The notes beneath the pieces were generated by a model that saw nothing but the letters and a program-made list of their open reading frames with translations, was not told where the DNA came from and did not search any database. A stretch of DNA of 64,000 bases from Echiichthys vipera (lineage: Eukaryota > Chordata > Actinopteri > Perciformes > Trachinidae): positions 7,338,515 to 7,402,514 of the forward strand of contig OY829659.1 in the NCBI GenBank assembly GCA_963691815.1. The letters run 5' to 3'. Made by a program: the position numbers and the translations under genes. Shown here one piece after another: positions 1 to 10,269 of the stretch (positions are counted from its first letter, which is position 1; every line of letters starts with the position of its first letter).

Positions 1-431
1 TTCTTACGAGTTTATGACCATCTTGACTTCTTAAATTATTTTAAATGTGTATGCAAACATTGCAGAGCAGCGATTCTGCATTGTGGCGGTTATTTTCTTA
101 ATTATTAAGTAACATTCAAGTCATGGATTAATTGTTTGGTTTGTGAAATGTATGAGAGCACAGAATTGAAGAATGTCATTGCTCCGTTTGATTTGGTCTT
201 ATGTTTCAGCCGTATGAAGCCCCAAGGGCATGATGGGAAAGGAGCAACAAGTGACGCCTGTTAACACGAAACATTTGATTCATTGAGTCCAACACTGCTG
301 TAAACCTACACATTTATACAAACTCTCGAAACCTCCAGGCAATGGACAACTTTTGATTTCCTCAGAACTCCTCTACTCCAATTTATGTTGTTTTTTTTCA
401 TCGCGGGAAACGACGTTCATTAGATCGTACG
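1..431. other. Non-coding, nothing recognised
   Basis: AT-rich sequence with no exon, RNA gene or repeat I can name. It leads directly into the minisatellite. Confidence 0.5.
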
Positions 432-1246
432 CAGTTTGGGGTTTCTTCATCCTCTGTCACAGTTTGGGGTTCCCCTCATCCTCTGACACAGTTTGGGGTT
501 CCTTCATCCTCTGTCAGAGTTTTGGATTCCCGCATCCTCTGACACAGTTTGGGGTGCCCGCATCCTCTGACACAGTTTGGGGTTCCCGCATCCTCTGTCA
601 CAGTTTGGGGTTCCCTCATCCTCTGTCACAGTTTGGGGTTCCTGCATCCTCTGTCACAGTTTGGGGTGCCCGCATCCTCTGTCACAGTTTGGGGTGCCCC
701 TCATCCTCTGTCACAGTTTGGGGTTCCCGCATCCTCTGACACAGTTTGGGGTTCCCGCATCCTCTGTCACAGTTTGGGGTTCCCGCATTCTCTGTCACAG
801 TTTGGGGTTCCCGCATCTTCTGTCACAGTGTGGGGTTCCCGCATCCTCTGTCACAGTTTGGGGTTCCCGCATTCTCTGTCACAGTTTGGGGTTCCCGCAT
901 CCTCTGTCACAGTTTGGGGTTCCCGCATCCTCTGTCACAGTTTGGGGTTCCCGCATTCTCTGTCACAGTTTGGGGTTCCCGCATCTTCTGTCACAGTTTG
1001 GGGTTCCCGCATCCTCTGACACAGTTTGGGGTTCCTTCATCCTCTGTCACAGTTTGGGGTTCCCGCATCCTCTGTCACAGTTTGGGGTTCCCGCATCCTC
1101 CGTCACAGTTTGGGGATCCCGCATCCTCTGTCACAGTTTGGGGTTCCCGCATCCTCTGTCACAGTTTGGGGTTCCCTCATCCTCTGTCACAGTTTGGGGT
1201 TCCCGCATCCTCAGTCACAGTTTGGGGTTCCCGCATCCTCTGTCAC
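432..1246. repeat. 28-bp minisatellite, about 29 tandem units
   Basis: Unit: CAGTTTGGGGTTCCCGCATC followed by CTCTGTCA. Variants include GACA for GTCA, CATTCTCTG, CATCTTCTG and CTCATCC. Almost all units are exactly 28 bp; two are 29. Because 28 is not a multiple of 3 and no register contains a stop, all three forward frames stay open and give rotating versions of one 28-residue repeat. I read those ORFs as by-products. Variant order shows local block duplication: the units starting at 770 and 798 recur at 938 and 966. Confidence 0.97.
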
Positions 1247-3475
1247 ACGTCCTATTTTAAGTATGTCCACACTTGAGTTGTCCACGTTCAACAGGGTTCT
1301 CTTTCTTTTCTTTTTTTTTATTATTAGTGTCTGTTATCTATTTGTTTATTTCAGTTTTGCTTGTAGATTTGTTAGTGTCATGTAGATAACATCCACCTTT
1401 ATTAACATATGCCACATTAACCTAATTGTTGTATTAGAAAAACCTATTTAAATATGGCTGCTTATCGCTCTTAATAACAATAAATGTATTGTACAGACAG
1501 AAGCAACGGCCGCGTCTCTGTTCATTCGGCTCACCTCTCACACATGTCGGGGTTGTTTTACACTGTATGAACACACAGATGCCATGAAAGGACTGTGACT
1601 ATTCTCATGCTGTGTTGTTCCAAGCACAGCCATCGGCCCCTAGGTGTCGCTGTAGGGCCTCGCAGGGATTGCAGGGCAGCAGGACAGAGAGGTAAACACC
1701 TGGAAACTCGAAGAGGAAAACAGCAGCAGTGGTTTAAACATTTTTTAAGAGGGAGATGTCACTTCTTCATAGTGGGGAAGTCTATTTTTGGAGCCCAATT
1801 ATTCTTTTTTCCACGAATAATTACTACTTCATCACTAACTGGTTAAAAACCCAGCTGAGTAAGTGTGGAGGAGAAGGAGCAGAGCACTGAAGGCCCATGG
1901 GTGATTTTTAAGCCAATTACATATAGAGGATATAGATCCATTCATAGAGTAAGATTATGCACACACTAATCTGCACGTGGGGATATTTTATTGAAGATGT
2001 TTTTGACATATATTACAAATATTAAATTTGAGAAGGGGGGGGGTCTTAAATGTCACTTACACTTGTTTGAAGAAAGTTAGAAATGTAAATGTGTAATCTC
2101 AGAATTATATATATATTAAAAAGTGTATTAATGGTGGAGAAAATGGCAGTATTGTGGGATTTAGTTCAAAAGAAAAAACATAGAATGAACTCCTATAATA
2201 AGACTCTTCTTTGATTCATTTCAGCACTTTTTTTTTCAGGTGGTTTTATTTTGTTCCTCTGATAAAAATCGTTCCTTACGTTTGACTCAAAAACAGTAAA
2301 AACAGAAAGCAAGAAAATAAAGACATGGCCGGATTATGGAGGATGTATGAAAAGACGTTAATTCCCGTTAAATAAAAATAAAAAACACCTTCACTGCAGC
2401 TGGGGTGACTTAAAATAATTCATTTATTTACGGAACTATATATAACTTCACATCCAATGTACATTCCCATCAACATTTCGCACAGAAATCAACTTTTTTT
2501 TAATGCTTTTTTAATTTGAATGTGTACCACGTCGGAGTGAAAGCTGCGCGTTAACGGAACATTCGGTGTCTCGGTCTTCTCGGGACCGACAGTGACGTAA
2601 ATTTTGAGGTAGATTCAGTGAATTCAGTCATTTTTTACAAGACACATCAACAACAGCCGCTAAACTTTGCAGTCTTAACTCCCTCTCTTTTTTTTGTGCG
2701 GTTCATAATTGACCGGAAAACCTGCATTAATATATGTTTTAATATTGGAGTGTGCCAAATTTCAGTGGGACGAAACAGGGACCAAAAAAAACAACAAAAC
2801 GTTTCCCCTCAAAAGTGTGTTTTCCTCTGGTTCGGCCTCCCACCGGGGACAGACGTTATTTCTACATTATGTTTTATTTTATTTTTATTACATGACATCA
2901 CATTACAAATAAAGACTTTGCGTTGTATTACGTCGTATAGGTTGTTTTTAAATTCATTAATGTTTTTCAAATGATCTTTTTAAAAATGATTTCTTCTTTT
3001 TCTTTAACTTTTTACAGTTGAAACATCGAAATTTCAAGGCCAGACTGAGCTATGAAATAAAATAACATAAAATACATCACCACCGTCTTCCCTCGTGCTA
3101 ATTTCAATCCCAAGTGGAACACAATACGCTGGAGACACGTGGCAAAAACTGGTTTTAAAGTATGCCAGAACAGTTTCTTAACATTATAATTAAAGTCAAA
3201 GTATTATAAGATATCTGAGTGTCATCATTGCTTTCTGATTTGACAAAAAATATATAGATGTCATCTTCTGGTAACTGGCACTGAAACTCTATATTTAAAT
3301 AATCTGCTGTGCAGCTCGTGTCACTGCGATTCGTTATAAATTACGCAAACAAAAAAAAATCCCATTTAAAATAAAAAAGAAGAAGAAAAACAACTGTTTT
3401 GCGCACCTACAATGGCGCTCCTCCCGTACCACAACACACTCTACATTTACTCCACATGACATTTGTTACAGTGTG
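1247..3475. other. Non-coding region downstream of hand1
   Basis: AT-rich sequence with short homopolymer runs (G-run at about 2035-2042, several A/T runs). On the minus strand, AATAAA-type motifs cluster near 2870-2890 and could end a long hand1 3' UTR. A plus-strand AATAAA near 1480 has no gene attached that I can see. No exon is supported. Confidence 0.5.
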
Positions 3476-3481
3476 TTTATT
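3476..3481 (-). terminator. hand1: Candidate hand1 poly(A) signal AATAAA
   Basis: The plus strand reads TTTATT, which is AATAAA on the gene strand, about 445 nt after the stop. A GT-rich element (GTGTGTTGTGG, plus 3428-3439 complement) lies about 40-50 nt downstream, the usual geometry. Alternative AATAAA motifs exist on the same strand around 2874-2890 and near 2422, so a longer 3' UTR is possible. Confidence 0.4.
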
Positions 3482-3924
3482 TTCTGCTCCAGCGCCATCA
3501 CACGTGGAGAACACGACCATCGACGCAGGGTAAAAACACATTTTTAGGGGAGACAGATGTTTGTTTGTTTTGTTGTTGGTGTTGGTGGGTTTTTTTCACA
3601 CTGTGGCAACATCTGGTCCACAGTCTACTGGAGGGGTGGAAACATCAAAAAAAAAAAAAAAGGAGAAATACCACAAATATCAAACACCAACAGTCAGACT
3701 CAGGGCGTCGAGTTAGAAACCGCACCGGGAGAGAAGAAGGTCAACAAAGTGTCCATCTCCACCGTGGCGTTCTCCTCCGACGCTCGGGTTGTCCTCTCTC
3801 TCTTTACTTTTGCGCATCATTGCACGTGCACAGCGGTGTGTTTGGGTTCAGTCAGTCAGTGGTTTTTATCTGATTTGAATCCAGAGTCTGTGAGGAGGAG
3901 GAGGAGGAGGAGGAGGAGGGAGGG
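3482..3924 (-). other. hand1: hand1 proximal 3' UTR (predicted)
   Basis: Sequence immediately downstream of the hand1 stop codon. It begins with a (CCT)n run directly abutting the stop (3924-3892). It also includes an A-run (plus strand, about 3647-3661) and no further coding potential. The extent depends on which poly(A) signal is used. Confidence 0.5.
3892..3924. repeat. (GAG)n / (CCT)n triplet repeat abutting the hand1 stop codon
   Basis: About ten GAG units on the plus strand, which is CCT on the hand1 mRNA strand. The run begins one base after the hand1 TGA, so it is in the 3' UTR and not translated. Confidence 0.9.
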
Positions 3925-4020
3925 TCACTGGTTGAGCTCCAGAGCCCAGACCTGCTGCGGCCACCCGGTCCGGCCTTTCACCCTCTTCTCGGCTCCTAAT
4001 GACTCCTGCAGGCCGTCAGT
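3925..4020 (-). CDS. hand1: hand1 exon 2 coding part: conserved Hand C-terminus
   Basis: On the minus strand this exon reads in phase with exon 1 and ends GRTGWPQQVWALELNQ then TGA (stop 3927-3925), the C-terminal block typical of Hand1. It is too short to stand out as an ORF and was found by reading the strand downstream of the exon 1 donor. I place the acceptor at the AG at 4022-4021. It is the first AG after a stretch of roughly 50 nt without AG, has a T/G-rich tract, and lies about 25-30 nt downstream of a CTGAT branch-like motif. A second AG at 4007-4006 would also splice in frame and remove five residues (TDGLQ). The joined protein is about 194 aa with the first acceptor and 189 aa with the second. 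Confidence 0.93.
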   Translation of the reverse strand, partial: TDGLQESLGAEKRVKGRTGWPQQVWALELNQ

Positions 4021-5115
4021 CTGTGACACCAAAACACACACCACATTATCAGCAGGAGACGTTTAAATGCGGGGACATTATAACCCTCAGGTCGCTCGGT
4101 TCAGTTTAGTGAGACTGGGGAAAAATCAGGGAAGGCTGCATTTCCTGCTATAAATCTGCTCGACATATTCATAGAATGAGTTTACGCTCCTCTGAGTGCG
4201 ATTACACAAAGCTCCGCGTAAATATGAGACGCGCTGGTTTTCTTCACCGTGTAACCTAGACCAGCATTTGGGGGCTTCGGTGACGCAATCAGGGCCATGA
4301 CATCACAGGCTTTCATCAGGGGAAACCTTGATCAAACCAAATTAACCATAATGATTTAACAGAGTATATATCATAAAGGCTATTAAACATGCGTGCGTGT
4401 TTTAAAATAAACAACCCTACTGCTATTAAATTATGGGACTTTTTATTATTGACTGTATACAATAACCTGCAGACGCGTCGGTGATGCACGCTGTGAGGAA
4501 ATGCTACTTTGAAGTGTAAAAATATAATTTATTATTTATGATTAAATACCAGGACTAGTTATTATCCCGGTGATCGGCAGCTGCAGTCATGTAGCAGTCA
4601 CGTTTAAGTGCCACATTACAGCCAAAATGGGATTGATTTCAGTGTGTATGGAGATATAAAGGTCCAAACCTTTGCTGCTTAATTTGATTTAAATTGGAGT
4701 TGTTTTTTTAGGATACCACAGCAAATATTTGAGCTCTATTATGGGTAGGCCCACTGTAGCCTTGGCTCATAACAGACAATAACATTTAATATAATAGGCT
4801 GCACTTTACACAGTATATGGGATATATTGGCTTATGATAGGCTATAATTTACGGTAATATTCCCTTTGGGAATACTGGTTATAATTCAGATAATGAAAAA
4901 GTAAAAAAAGTCGATTTTAAAATCATGTTTATTAATATTTAGGTTTGACTGCAGCAACTTGGAGTTTAAAAAAATCAGAGAATATCGTTAAAACCTCCAT
5001 TTTTTAACCCACCAGCTATTTTTATAATTACTAAGATGTAGCTAGGCCTACTAACTTGTAACTGAACTGTATGGTGTTGAAGCTATTTTAACATTAAACT
5101 TTAATCATAACTTAC
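4021..5115 (-). other. hand1: hand1 intron 1
   Basis: A 1095-bp intron between the two coding exons, with a GTAAGT donor at 5115-5110 and acceptor AG at 4022-4021. It is phase 0 and follows the KRKREP codons, matching the single-intron structure expected for Hand genes. The interior is AT-rich (for example 4740-5090) with no repeat that I recognise and no other coding segment. Confidence 0.88.
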
Positions 5116-5604
5116 CGGCTCCCTTTTCCTTTTCAGATCCCGGTTTTCAAATTTCTTAATTTCGGCCTTAAAGCCCTCCGTCTCCCCGGTGTCTTTGGCC
5201 AGGACGTCCATCAGGTAGGCGATGTAACTGGTCGCCAGGCGTAAAGTTTTAATTTTTGACAGTTTTGTGTCCGCCGGGACGTTGGGGATACACTCCCTGA
5301 GCTCGGCGAAAGCTGTGTTGATGCTCTCCGTCCGCCTGCGCTCCTTCTTCGGCCCGGACGTTCTCCTCTTCCCCATCCCCGCTTGGAGCCCCTCCAGCCT
5401 GCCGTCGTGCGCAGCTCCGGGCGCTCCGTGCGCTCCGTGCTCCGCGGCCGGGTAGGGCGCCTGGATCTGGAAGTCCGGGGGCACCTCGCCGTGGTTCACC
5501 ACCCAGCTCTGGAAGTACGGCGCATCCTGGTGACACCGCTGGACGAACGGGAAGGGCTCGTGCATCAGGTGGTGGTGATGCTGGTAGCCCCCGATGAGAT
5601 TCAT
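5116..5604 (-). CDS. hand1: hand1 exon 1 coding part: bHLH transcription factor Hand1 (N-terminus and bHLH)
   Basis: Encodes residues 1-163 of Hand1, a Twist-family class II bHLH transcription factor. Family members act in the nucleus, usually as heterodimers with E-proteins on E-boxes, in heart, lateral mesoderm, pharyngeal arch and extra-embryonic development. The N-terminus MNLIGGY, a short His run (residues 9-12), the HEPFPF and PYFQSW blocks and the PPDF motif match Hand1 rather than Hand2. The basic region starts near residue 86 (KKERRRTESIN), and helix-loop-helix runs to about residue 139 (LMDVLAKD). The basic-region Thr92 and Ser94 correspond to the regulatory phosphosites described in mammalian HAND1. 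The start is the first ATG in this frame, with A at -3; the frame is open further upstream but has no ATG. The exon ends in frame (phase 0) at a consensus GTAAGT donor (5115-5110). The protein is shorter than mammalian HAND1 (about 215 aa) because the His/Ala-rich N-terminal stretches are reduced. Confidence 0.97.
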
Positions 5605-5720
5605 GTTGAGCGGGGAAACGAATGTGGTCACTGCCGTGTTTTCCGTCGCCCTATGCCTCTCTCCGGTACTGCCCCAATACGGTCTCTGCTCGGGGATGGA
5701 CTGCCAACAGAACTCATTCA
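5130..5720. other. CpG-rich island over hand1 exon 1
   Basis: This segment is visibly richer in G, C and CpG than the AT-rich flanks (for example the CpGs between 5330 and 5480). That is typical for the 5' exon of a developmental transcription-factor gene. No counts were computed. Confidence 0.55.
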
Positions 5721-5955
5721 ATGCTTAAATATGTATTCCCCTCGAATGCATTAACAAGTCAAGTCAAGTCAAGCGTAGCCAACAACTTTTTTACATCGTC
5801 GTCATTCTGAAAGCGACTTCAACCGATGCCGTAAAAAAAAGGGTTGTAATTCCAAAGACCAAATCTGATGCGATGTGCTGGGCTCCTCTTGTGTTTCTTT
5901 CTTGCGATCGTTTTCCCGAAGAGGCTGCTCTGATTTGCCCAAGAAATTTGACCCC
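5605..5955 (-). other. hand1: hand1 5' leader (predicted)
   Basis: Runs from the TATA-predicted start site (about 5945-5955) to the ATG at 5604. It contains several upstream ATGs, including one opening a 29-codon uORF, and a short TCAAG tandem near 5757-5773. No leader intron is obvious, but one cannot be excluded. Confidence 0.45.
5628..5717 (-). other. Possible uORF in the hand1 leader (29 codons)
   Basis: ATG at 5717-5715 opens an out-of-frame reading frame beginning MSSVGSPSPSRDR. It closes at TGA 5630-5628, 23 nt before the hand1 start. If the transcript starts near 5950 it would be scanned before the main ATG. The peptide shows no recognisable similarity. A regulatory role is inference only. 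Confidence 0.35.
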
Positions 5956-5977
5956 GGTGAAGGTGTGAGGCCCCCAG

Positions 5978-5984
5978 GTTTATA
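5978..5984 (-). promoter_or_regulatory. hand1: hand1 TATA-like box (TATAAAC)
   Basis: On the gene strand the sequence reads CATATAAACC, 374 nt upstream of the ATG. A start site about 30 nt downstream would fall near 5950. An inverted CCAAT motif about 33 nt further upstream supports this as the core promoter. Confidence 0.55.
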
Positions 5985-6015
5985 TGATTTGGATGTCAGC
6001 GTGGAAAGGAGGCAG

Positions 6016-6020
6016 CCAAT
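6016..6020 (-). promoter_or_regulatory. hand1: CCAAT box in reverse orientation upstream of hand1
   Basis: CCAAT is on the plus strand and ATTGG on the gene strand, about 33 bp upstream of the TATA-like box. Inverted CCAAT boxes are common NF-Y sites in proximal promoters. Confidence 0.4.
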
Positions 6021-6533
6021 AGAGGAAAGCGCCCAGGATGGGAGGAGAGTCTGGAGACGTTTGCAATAACATGCGCCATGCCACAATCTCACGGCACTAA
6101 CACACGAGGAGCAAATATCTGCTCGTTGGAGTAAGTTGCTGGCTACAGACGTGAATATATGAGAGAGAGAAAAGTGGTCTCAACTGTCTCAACGGAGGGT
6201 TTTCTTCAGTTCGAGCGTTTGGAGAGGTTTTACGCACAACATTTACGCACTCCCTGTTTGGCTAAAGGAGGTTTATGAGGTGTAATTTTGGTACATTAGT
6301 GGTGGAAAAAGTTTATCTCCATGTTATTTCATTTGTTGAGTCACGGTCGGTCGTGCAGGACACTGAAACATATGAACACGGCAGGAATTAAAGATCTGGA
6401 ATTCCGTTTGATTTTGAAGTTGAACATATAACATCCAACGAAATAAACAGGTACAGCTTACCTCTGCTTTATCTGATCTAAACTATGCTTCAATTAAAAT
6501 CATAACACTCTTTCTAAATAAATATCTGTCCCA
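6021..6533. other. hand1 upstream proximal region
   Basis: Moderately GC-balanced sequence just upstream of the core promoter, with no repeat. It probably contains proximal regulatory sequence, but no individual site is secure. Confidence 0.4.
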
Positions 6534-6568
6534 CTTCAGCGTTGCTTAACGAAATAGCAACGCTGAAG
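6534..6568. repeat. Perfect 13-bp inverted repeat (hairpin)
   Basis: Arms CTTCAGCGTTGCT (6534-6546) and AGCAACGCTGAAG (6556-6568) flank a 9-base spacer. It lies about 0.6 kb upstream of the predicted hand1 start site. Function unknown. Confidence 0.9.
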
Positions 6569-8750
6569 AAATAGGAATTAGGAATTTTCAAAAAAATATA
6601 CTGAAATGCGTAATGGCGTTTTTGTGCGGTAAATGGCTGGATTTCGACACTATTATCAGCCCTATCCCTTTCCAGTAATAACATAAGGTATGTGTCAGCG
6701 TTCTGGGAAGTGTAAATGAACACTTTGATGAATTATTTGGTACTTTTTGGGCAGACACAGTCCGCCGGCCTGTTGTCATCATACCTCAGCACTATAAGGA
6801 ACCGAGGCTTCATCTCCATATTAATTCCCCCCAGCTCCTTACACACTAAACACATCATCTTGTCTCCATCGCCTAAAAACATTATCCCATTACATTACAT
6901 GACCTTGACGCTATTTAGAAACCATTTACGGCCGCGTCTTATCTAAATACAGCCATAAATCAGGAGGTGTCACCGTCCAGCAGGGTTACATGTATTCCAT
7001 AAAAGCTCTCCTGGCCTGCACACTGTTTACAACACGGCCGCATATTTCACCGTCCACCCGTGTTACAATAAATAATCATCAGTCACGAAGTTATGTCCCT
7101 GATTTTACACGGATGTACTGAAGGCCGCACGGAAATGTCCGGATAATATTCCTACATGCACATATAGTGTTGCATTTTCAAACATTTAATAGGATTTGGT
7201 TATTTTATGTTCTTTTATATTAATGTATAATAAAAAACAATCTATAATATTCCGATCATGAACCTTGGTGAAGTGATATAATGCAATATCCCCATACGTT
7301 TGAACCAATTAAATCGGTCACACTCACCACTTTTTAACGATTTAATTGTTTTAATCTCCTACTGTATTATAATAAGACCTTATACTGATGTGAATAAACT
7401 ATCATAAATACGAAATACATGCTTTCAAATTGCATTTACAGTTTGGAGACAGTGGAAGTATTTCTATTTTGTTCAAATGTACACTTTTTTCTTTGCAACC
7501 ATAAATCAGAGGGACATATGTAAGGTCAGACTCTAACAGTCAAAACATATGATTGACTCATAAAATGCGTTGCTGTAGTTTAAATTACCCAAAAGGGGTT
7601 ACACCACCTGCAGCAGCTCCAACACTCAAATGCTGCTTTCACTTTAATGCATCATTAATTTAACACTCTGAAGGGGGAAGCCATGAATGAGATACTTATG
7701 CCTTTTACAACACCTTGAAAGCAGAAGTGTTGTATTTTGGAACTGCACTCTAATAACCTTTAATAAACAGCCTATATTTCTATGGTTTTCACAGGAGAAC
7801 AGACACAAAACAGCAACACAACCGAAATGATTGAGACGGAAAAGAAACAGATCCGTAAAGATGACCCACATGAACCAGGAGTTAAAAAAAGACCCCCTGA
7901 TGTAGGCTACACGTGCATTGGATATGGTAACACATTTTTAGTACAGATTTATTGAAAATTGAAATAAATAAAAATAAAAATGCTGAATAATAAATACCAG
8001 ATGATATTTAAAGGTCTGGACTACGTACAGTATTTCCACATATCCATAACGGTACCTACAGTGTCCCTGTGGTGCTTTAATACCTTTTATGTTTGATTAA
8101 ACTTGATAGTACGTGTCTGTATCCTTTGGTGCCACTCTAATATTCCTGTAATTATCCGCACTGATGTGATTGTAACAGGCCTGGAACCTGAAACCTTTGT
8201 GACCCCCACAGCTTAAACCTATAGGAGTATTTAAATATGCATAAATCCGATGTGCAAAATTATAATCTAACGCAACTTTAGTTTTACTTTGTGAGGCAGG
8301 AACAACATTATTATTTAATGCAAGCTGCTGCTGCTTATGTGAGCAGAATGAAGGCACATCCTCCTCTCCGTCCTGTTTGCCACTCACATGTTACCTCCGC
8401 TGTCAGCGTGAAGAACACCATGCAGCCTCCTGAAAGAAAACCTGACACTGTTGATTAAGACGTCCACTACACAGAGATGAAATACAATACTGGTCATACT
8501 CCCATCCCCCTCTTACTCTTTCTCTCCTTCTCTCTCTCTGTATCACTTTCTCCTCCACTTCTTATTCCACTTCTCTCTCCATTCTGCCCCTCAACGCCTC
8601 ACTTTGCACCGCACCTTTAACCAGAACCTTTCCTCTTTTTGAACTTCTTCCCTTTTTTCTCTTTACTTGCTATCGCCAGAGGTGCTGAAAGACCTGGGCA
8701 GCAGTAATAGTCTCTTCATATTTTGCTTTCAACCCCAATAGACTCCAGTG
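6569..8750. other. hand1 upstream flank, non-coding
   Basis: No exon or named repeat. The part at 6880-7090 is repeat-free and carries an AGATAAGA-type GATA site (6938-6944) and a TGACCTTGACG motif (6899-6909). The remainder is AT-rich, with a pyrimidine-rich tract from about 8500. Confidence 0.45.
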
Positions 8751-8788
8751 ATCTCTCTCTCTTTCTCTCTCTCTCTCTCTCCCCCCTC
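8751..8788. repeat. (CT)n microsatellite
   Basis: CT dinucleotide run with a few interruptions, ending in a C-run, within a broader pyrimidine-rich stretch from about 8500. Confidence 0.85.
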
Positions 8789-10269
8789 TTGCTGCGCTGC
8801 AAGGGGAAACATCCAAAATAGGTCATAGGGAGCCATCTTGGCCATGTTATGAATTCTCCTCATAATTGTTTGTGTCATCATGTAGATTTTTCAATAGACA
8901 CGGCTTCCCTCCTCTTCAGAGTGCTTACCCTCAACTCTACATTTCCAAACAAATATTCCCCTCTGATTCAAAGCCGAGCACGCTCAGCATGGAAAACGCT
9001 GCGGAGCATGCTCGGTCCAAAGTGTTTATCATACAGGGGGCTCTTACAGTATATATATCCACCTCTGGCGTGCATCGACGTTGACACGCAAACCTAATTA
9101 AACCCAGTGGGTACAATTAGACATGGCGGCTCCTCCTCATTCTGGGAAATGTGGGCAAAGTGGGTCATGCCATGGCGGTCTAGGAGTCTCAGACGCTCAG
9201 TGCCTGATGGGAAAGCAAACCTCGGTTGGCCTGGCTAAAGTAGAATAAGACATGGTACACAAAGAGCTAAAAAATTACCATTTATATTGAATGTATGTGT
9301 ATCCTGCTGTATTCTATTCTATTCAAGGTCACACTGAGGTCAGATCTCATCGCATCAAACTAACAGAACATGGTTTTGGAGAAAATCGGATCACAAATTG
9401 GCATAAAAAGATCAATCATTGGAAAAGCAACTAATGCTCAACCCATCTGACTTGAAGCTTCAGCGTCTTCAGTCAACGTATTCTCACCAGCGTCATCACC
9501 ATTTATGATATGATACCAAAATGAATGGATGACAATTTAATGTTGTGAAACGGCAACGGCTACGTGACTGTGACCGTTAAGTTTAGGCAACAAAAGGTGG
9601 CGATTAATTGTAGGCACCAAAAAGACTTGGTTAGGATTAGAGAAAGGGTTGTGGGTTGGCGAAGTACTTCCGGGACACGAACGCCAGCCCCCTGGGTGAG
9701 AGTCCTGTGTTTGGGACCCATCCACCACCCCAAAGCTCTTTTTTACCAAATAAACTGTTGATAATACTCTGTGTTACTGTAGAGTTTTTAAATGTAATGC
9801 TAATATACAGGTACTTTGCACCTTTTACAGTGACACGAAGGTTCAGTAAGCCCTTTTCTCTCAGTTTGTCAGCTCACTGTTGTGTCCTTTGTCATCTTTT
9901 GCTATTGTCTTTTATTGCCTGGTTTAGTTTTAAATGCATTTCTTATTCTCGTTTTAGCTGCGGTGTTGCTTTTTATAACTCTTAACGCCTACTGCAAAAG
10001 GAATTGAGTTTTCAAGTAACTTATTGCCATGTGCACGACAATTACAAGAAGAAGTCGTTGGCAATGGAAATCACTGCTCTCCCTCCAGTAATGCTCATTA
10101 AATATGCATTAATAAGGAAAACCACACAACCAAAAGCTGGGTTTAAATGTAAAGAGACACAGATTAATTATTGGGCTTAAATATAAACATAATAAAATAA
10201 AGTCATATAAATATGTGTGGACACAGTTTTTCCTCCAACCAATCGAGCAGAGCTGGCTCTGAGCTAATA
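8789..10269. other. Non-coding; degenerate dispersed repeat near 9555-9730
   Basis: The segment around 9555-9730 (GTTTAGGCAACAAAAGGTGG, then GGTTAGGATTAG) resembles a common fish interspersed repeat carrying GGTTAGG-type motifs. The rest holds nothing I recognise. Confidence 0.4.

Noticed and set aside
432..1246. CRISPR-like array (28-bp direct repeats)
   Set aside because: The repeats are contiguous with no unique spacers, and the genome is a vertebrate.
353..1385. Several overlapping repeat-peptide frames in the minisatellite (FGVPASSVTVWG repeats)
   Set aside because: They arise because a 28-bp unit without stops is read in all three frames. No non-repeat domain, splice context or conserved start.
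3463..4066. Plus-strand frames of 136 and 169 codons over the hand1 3' region
   Set aside because: Antisense to exon 2 and the 3' UTR, with low-complexity Lys/Arg runs from A-runs and GAG repeats. No domain.
5383..5810. Plus-strand frames opposite hand1 exon 1, and the second minus-strand frame at 5249-5536
   Set aside because: Shadows of the GC-rich hand1 coding sequence in other frames. The bHLH homology is only in the chosen frame.
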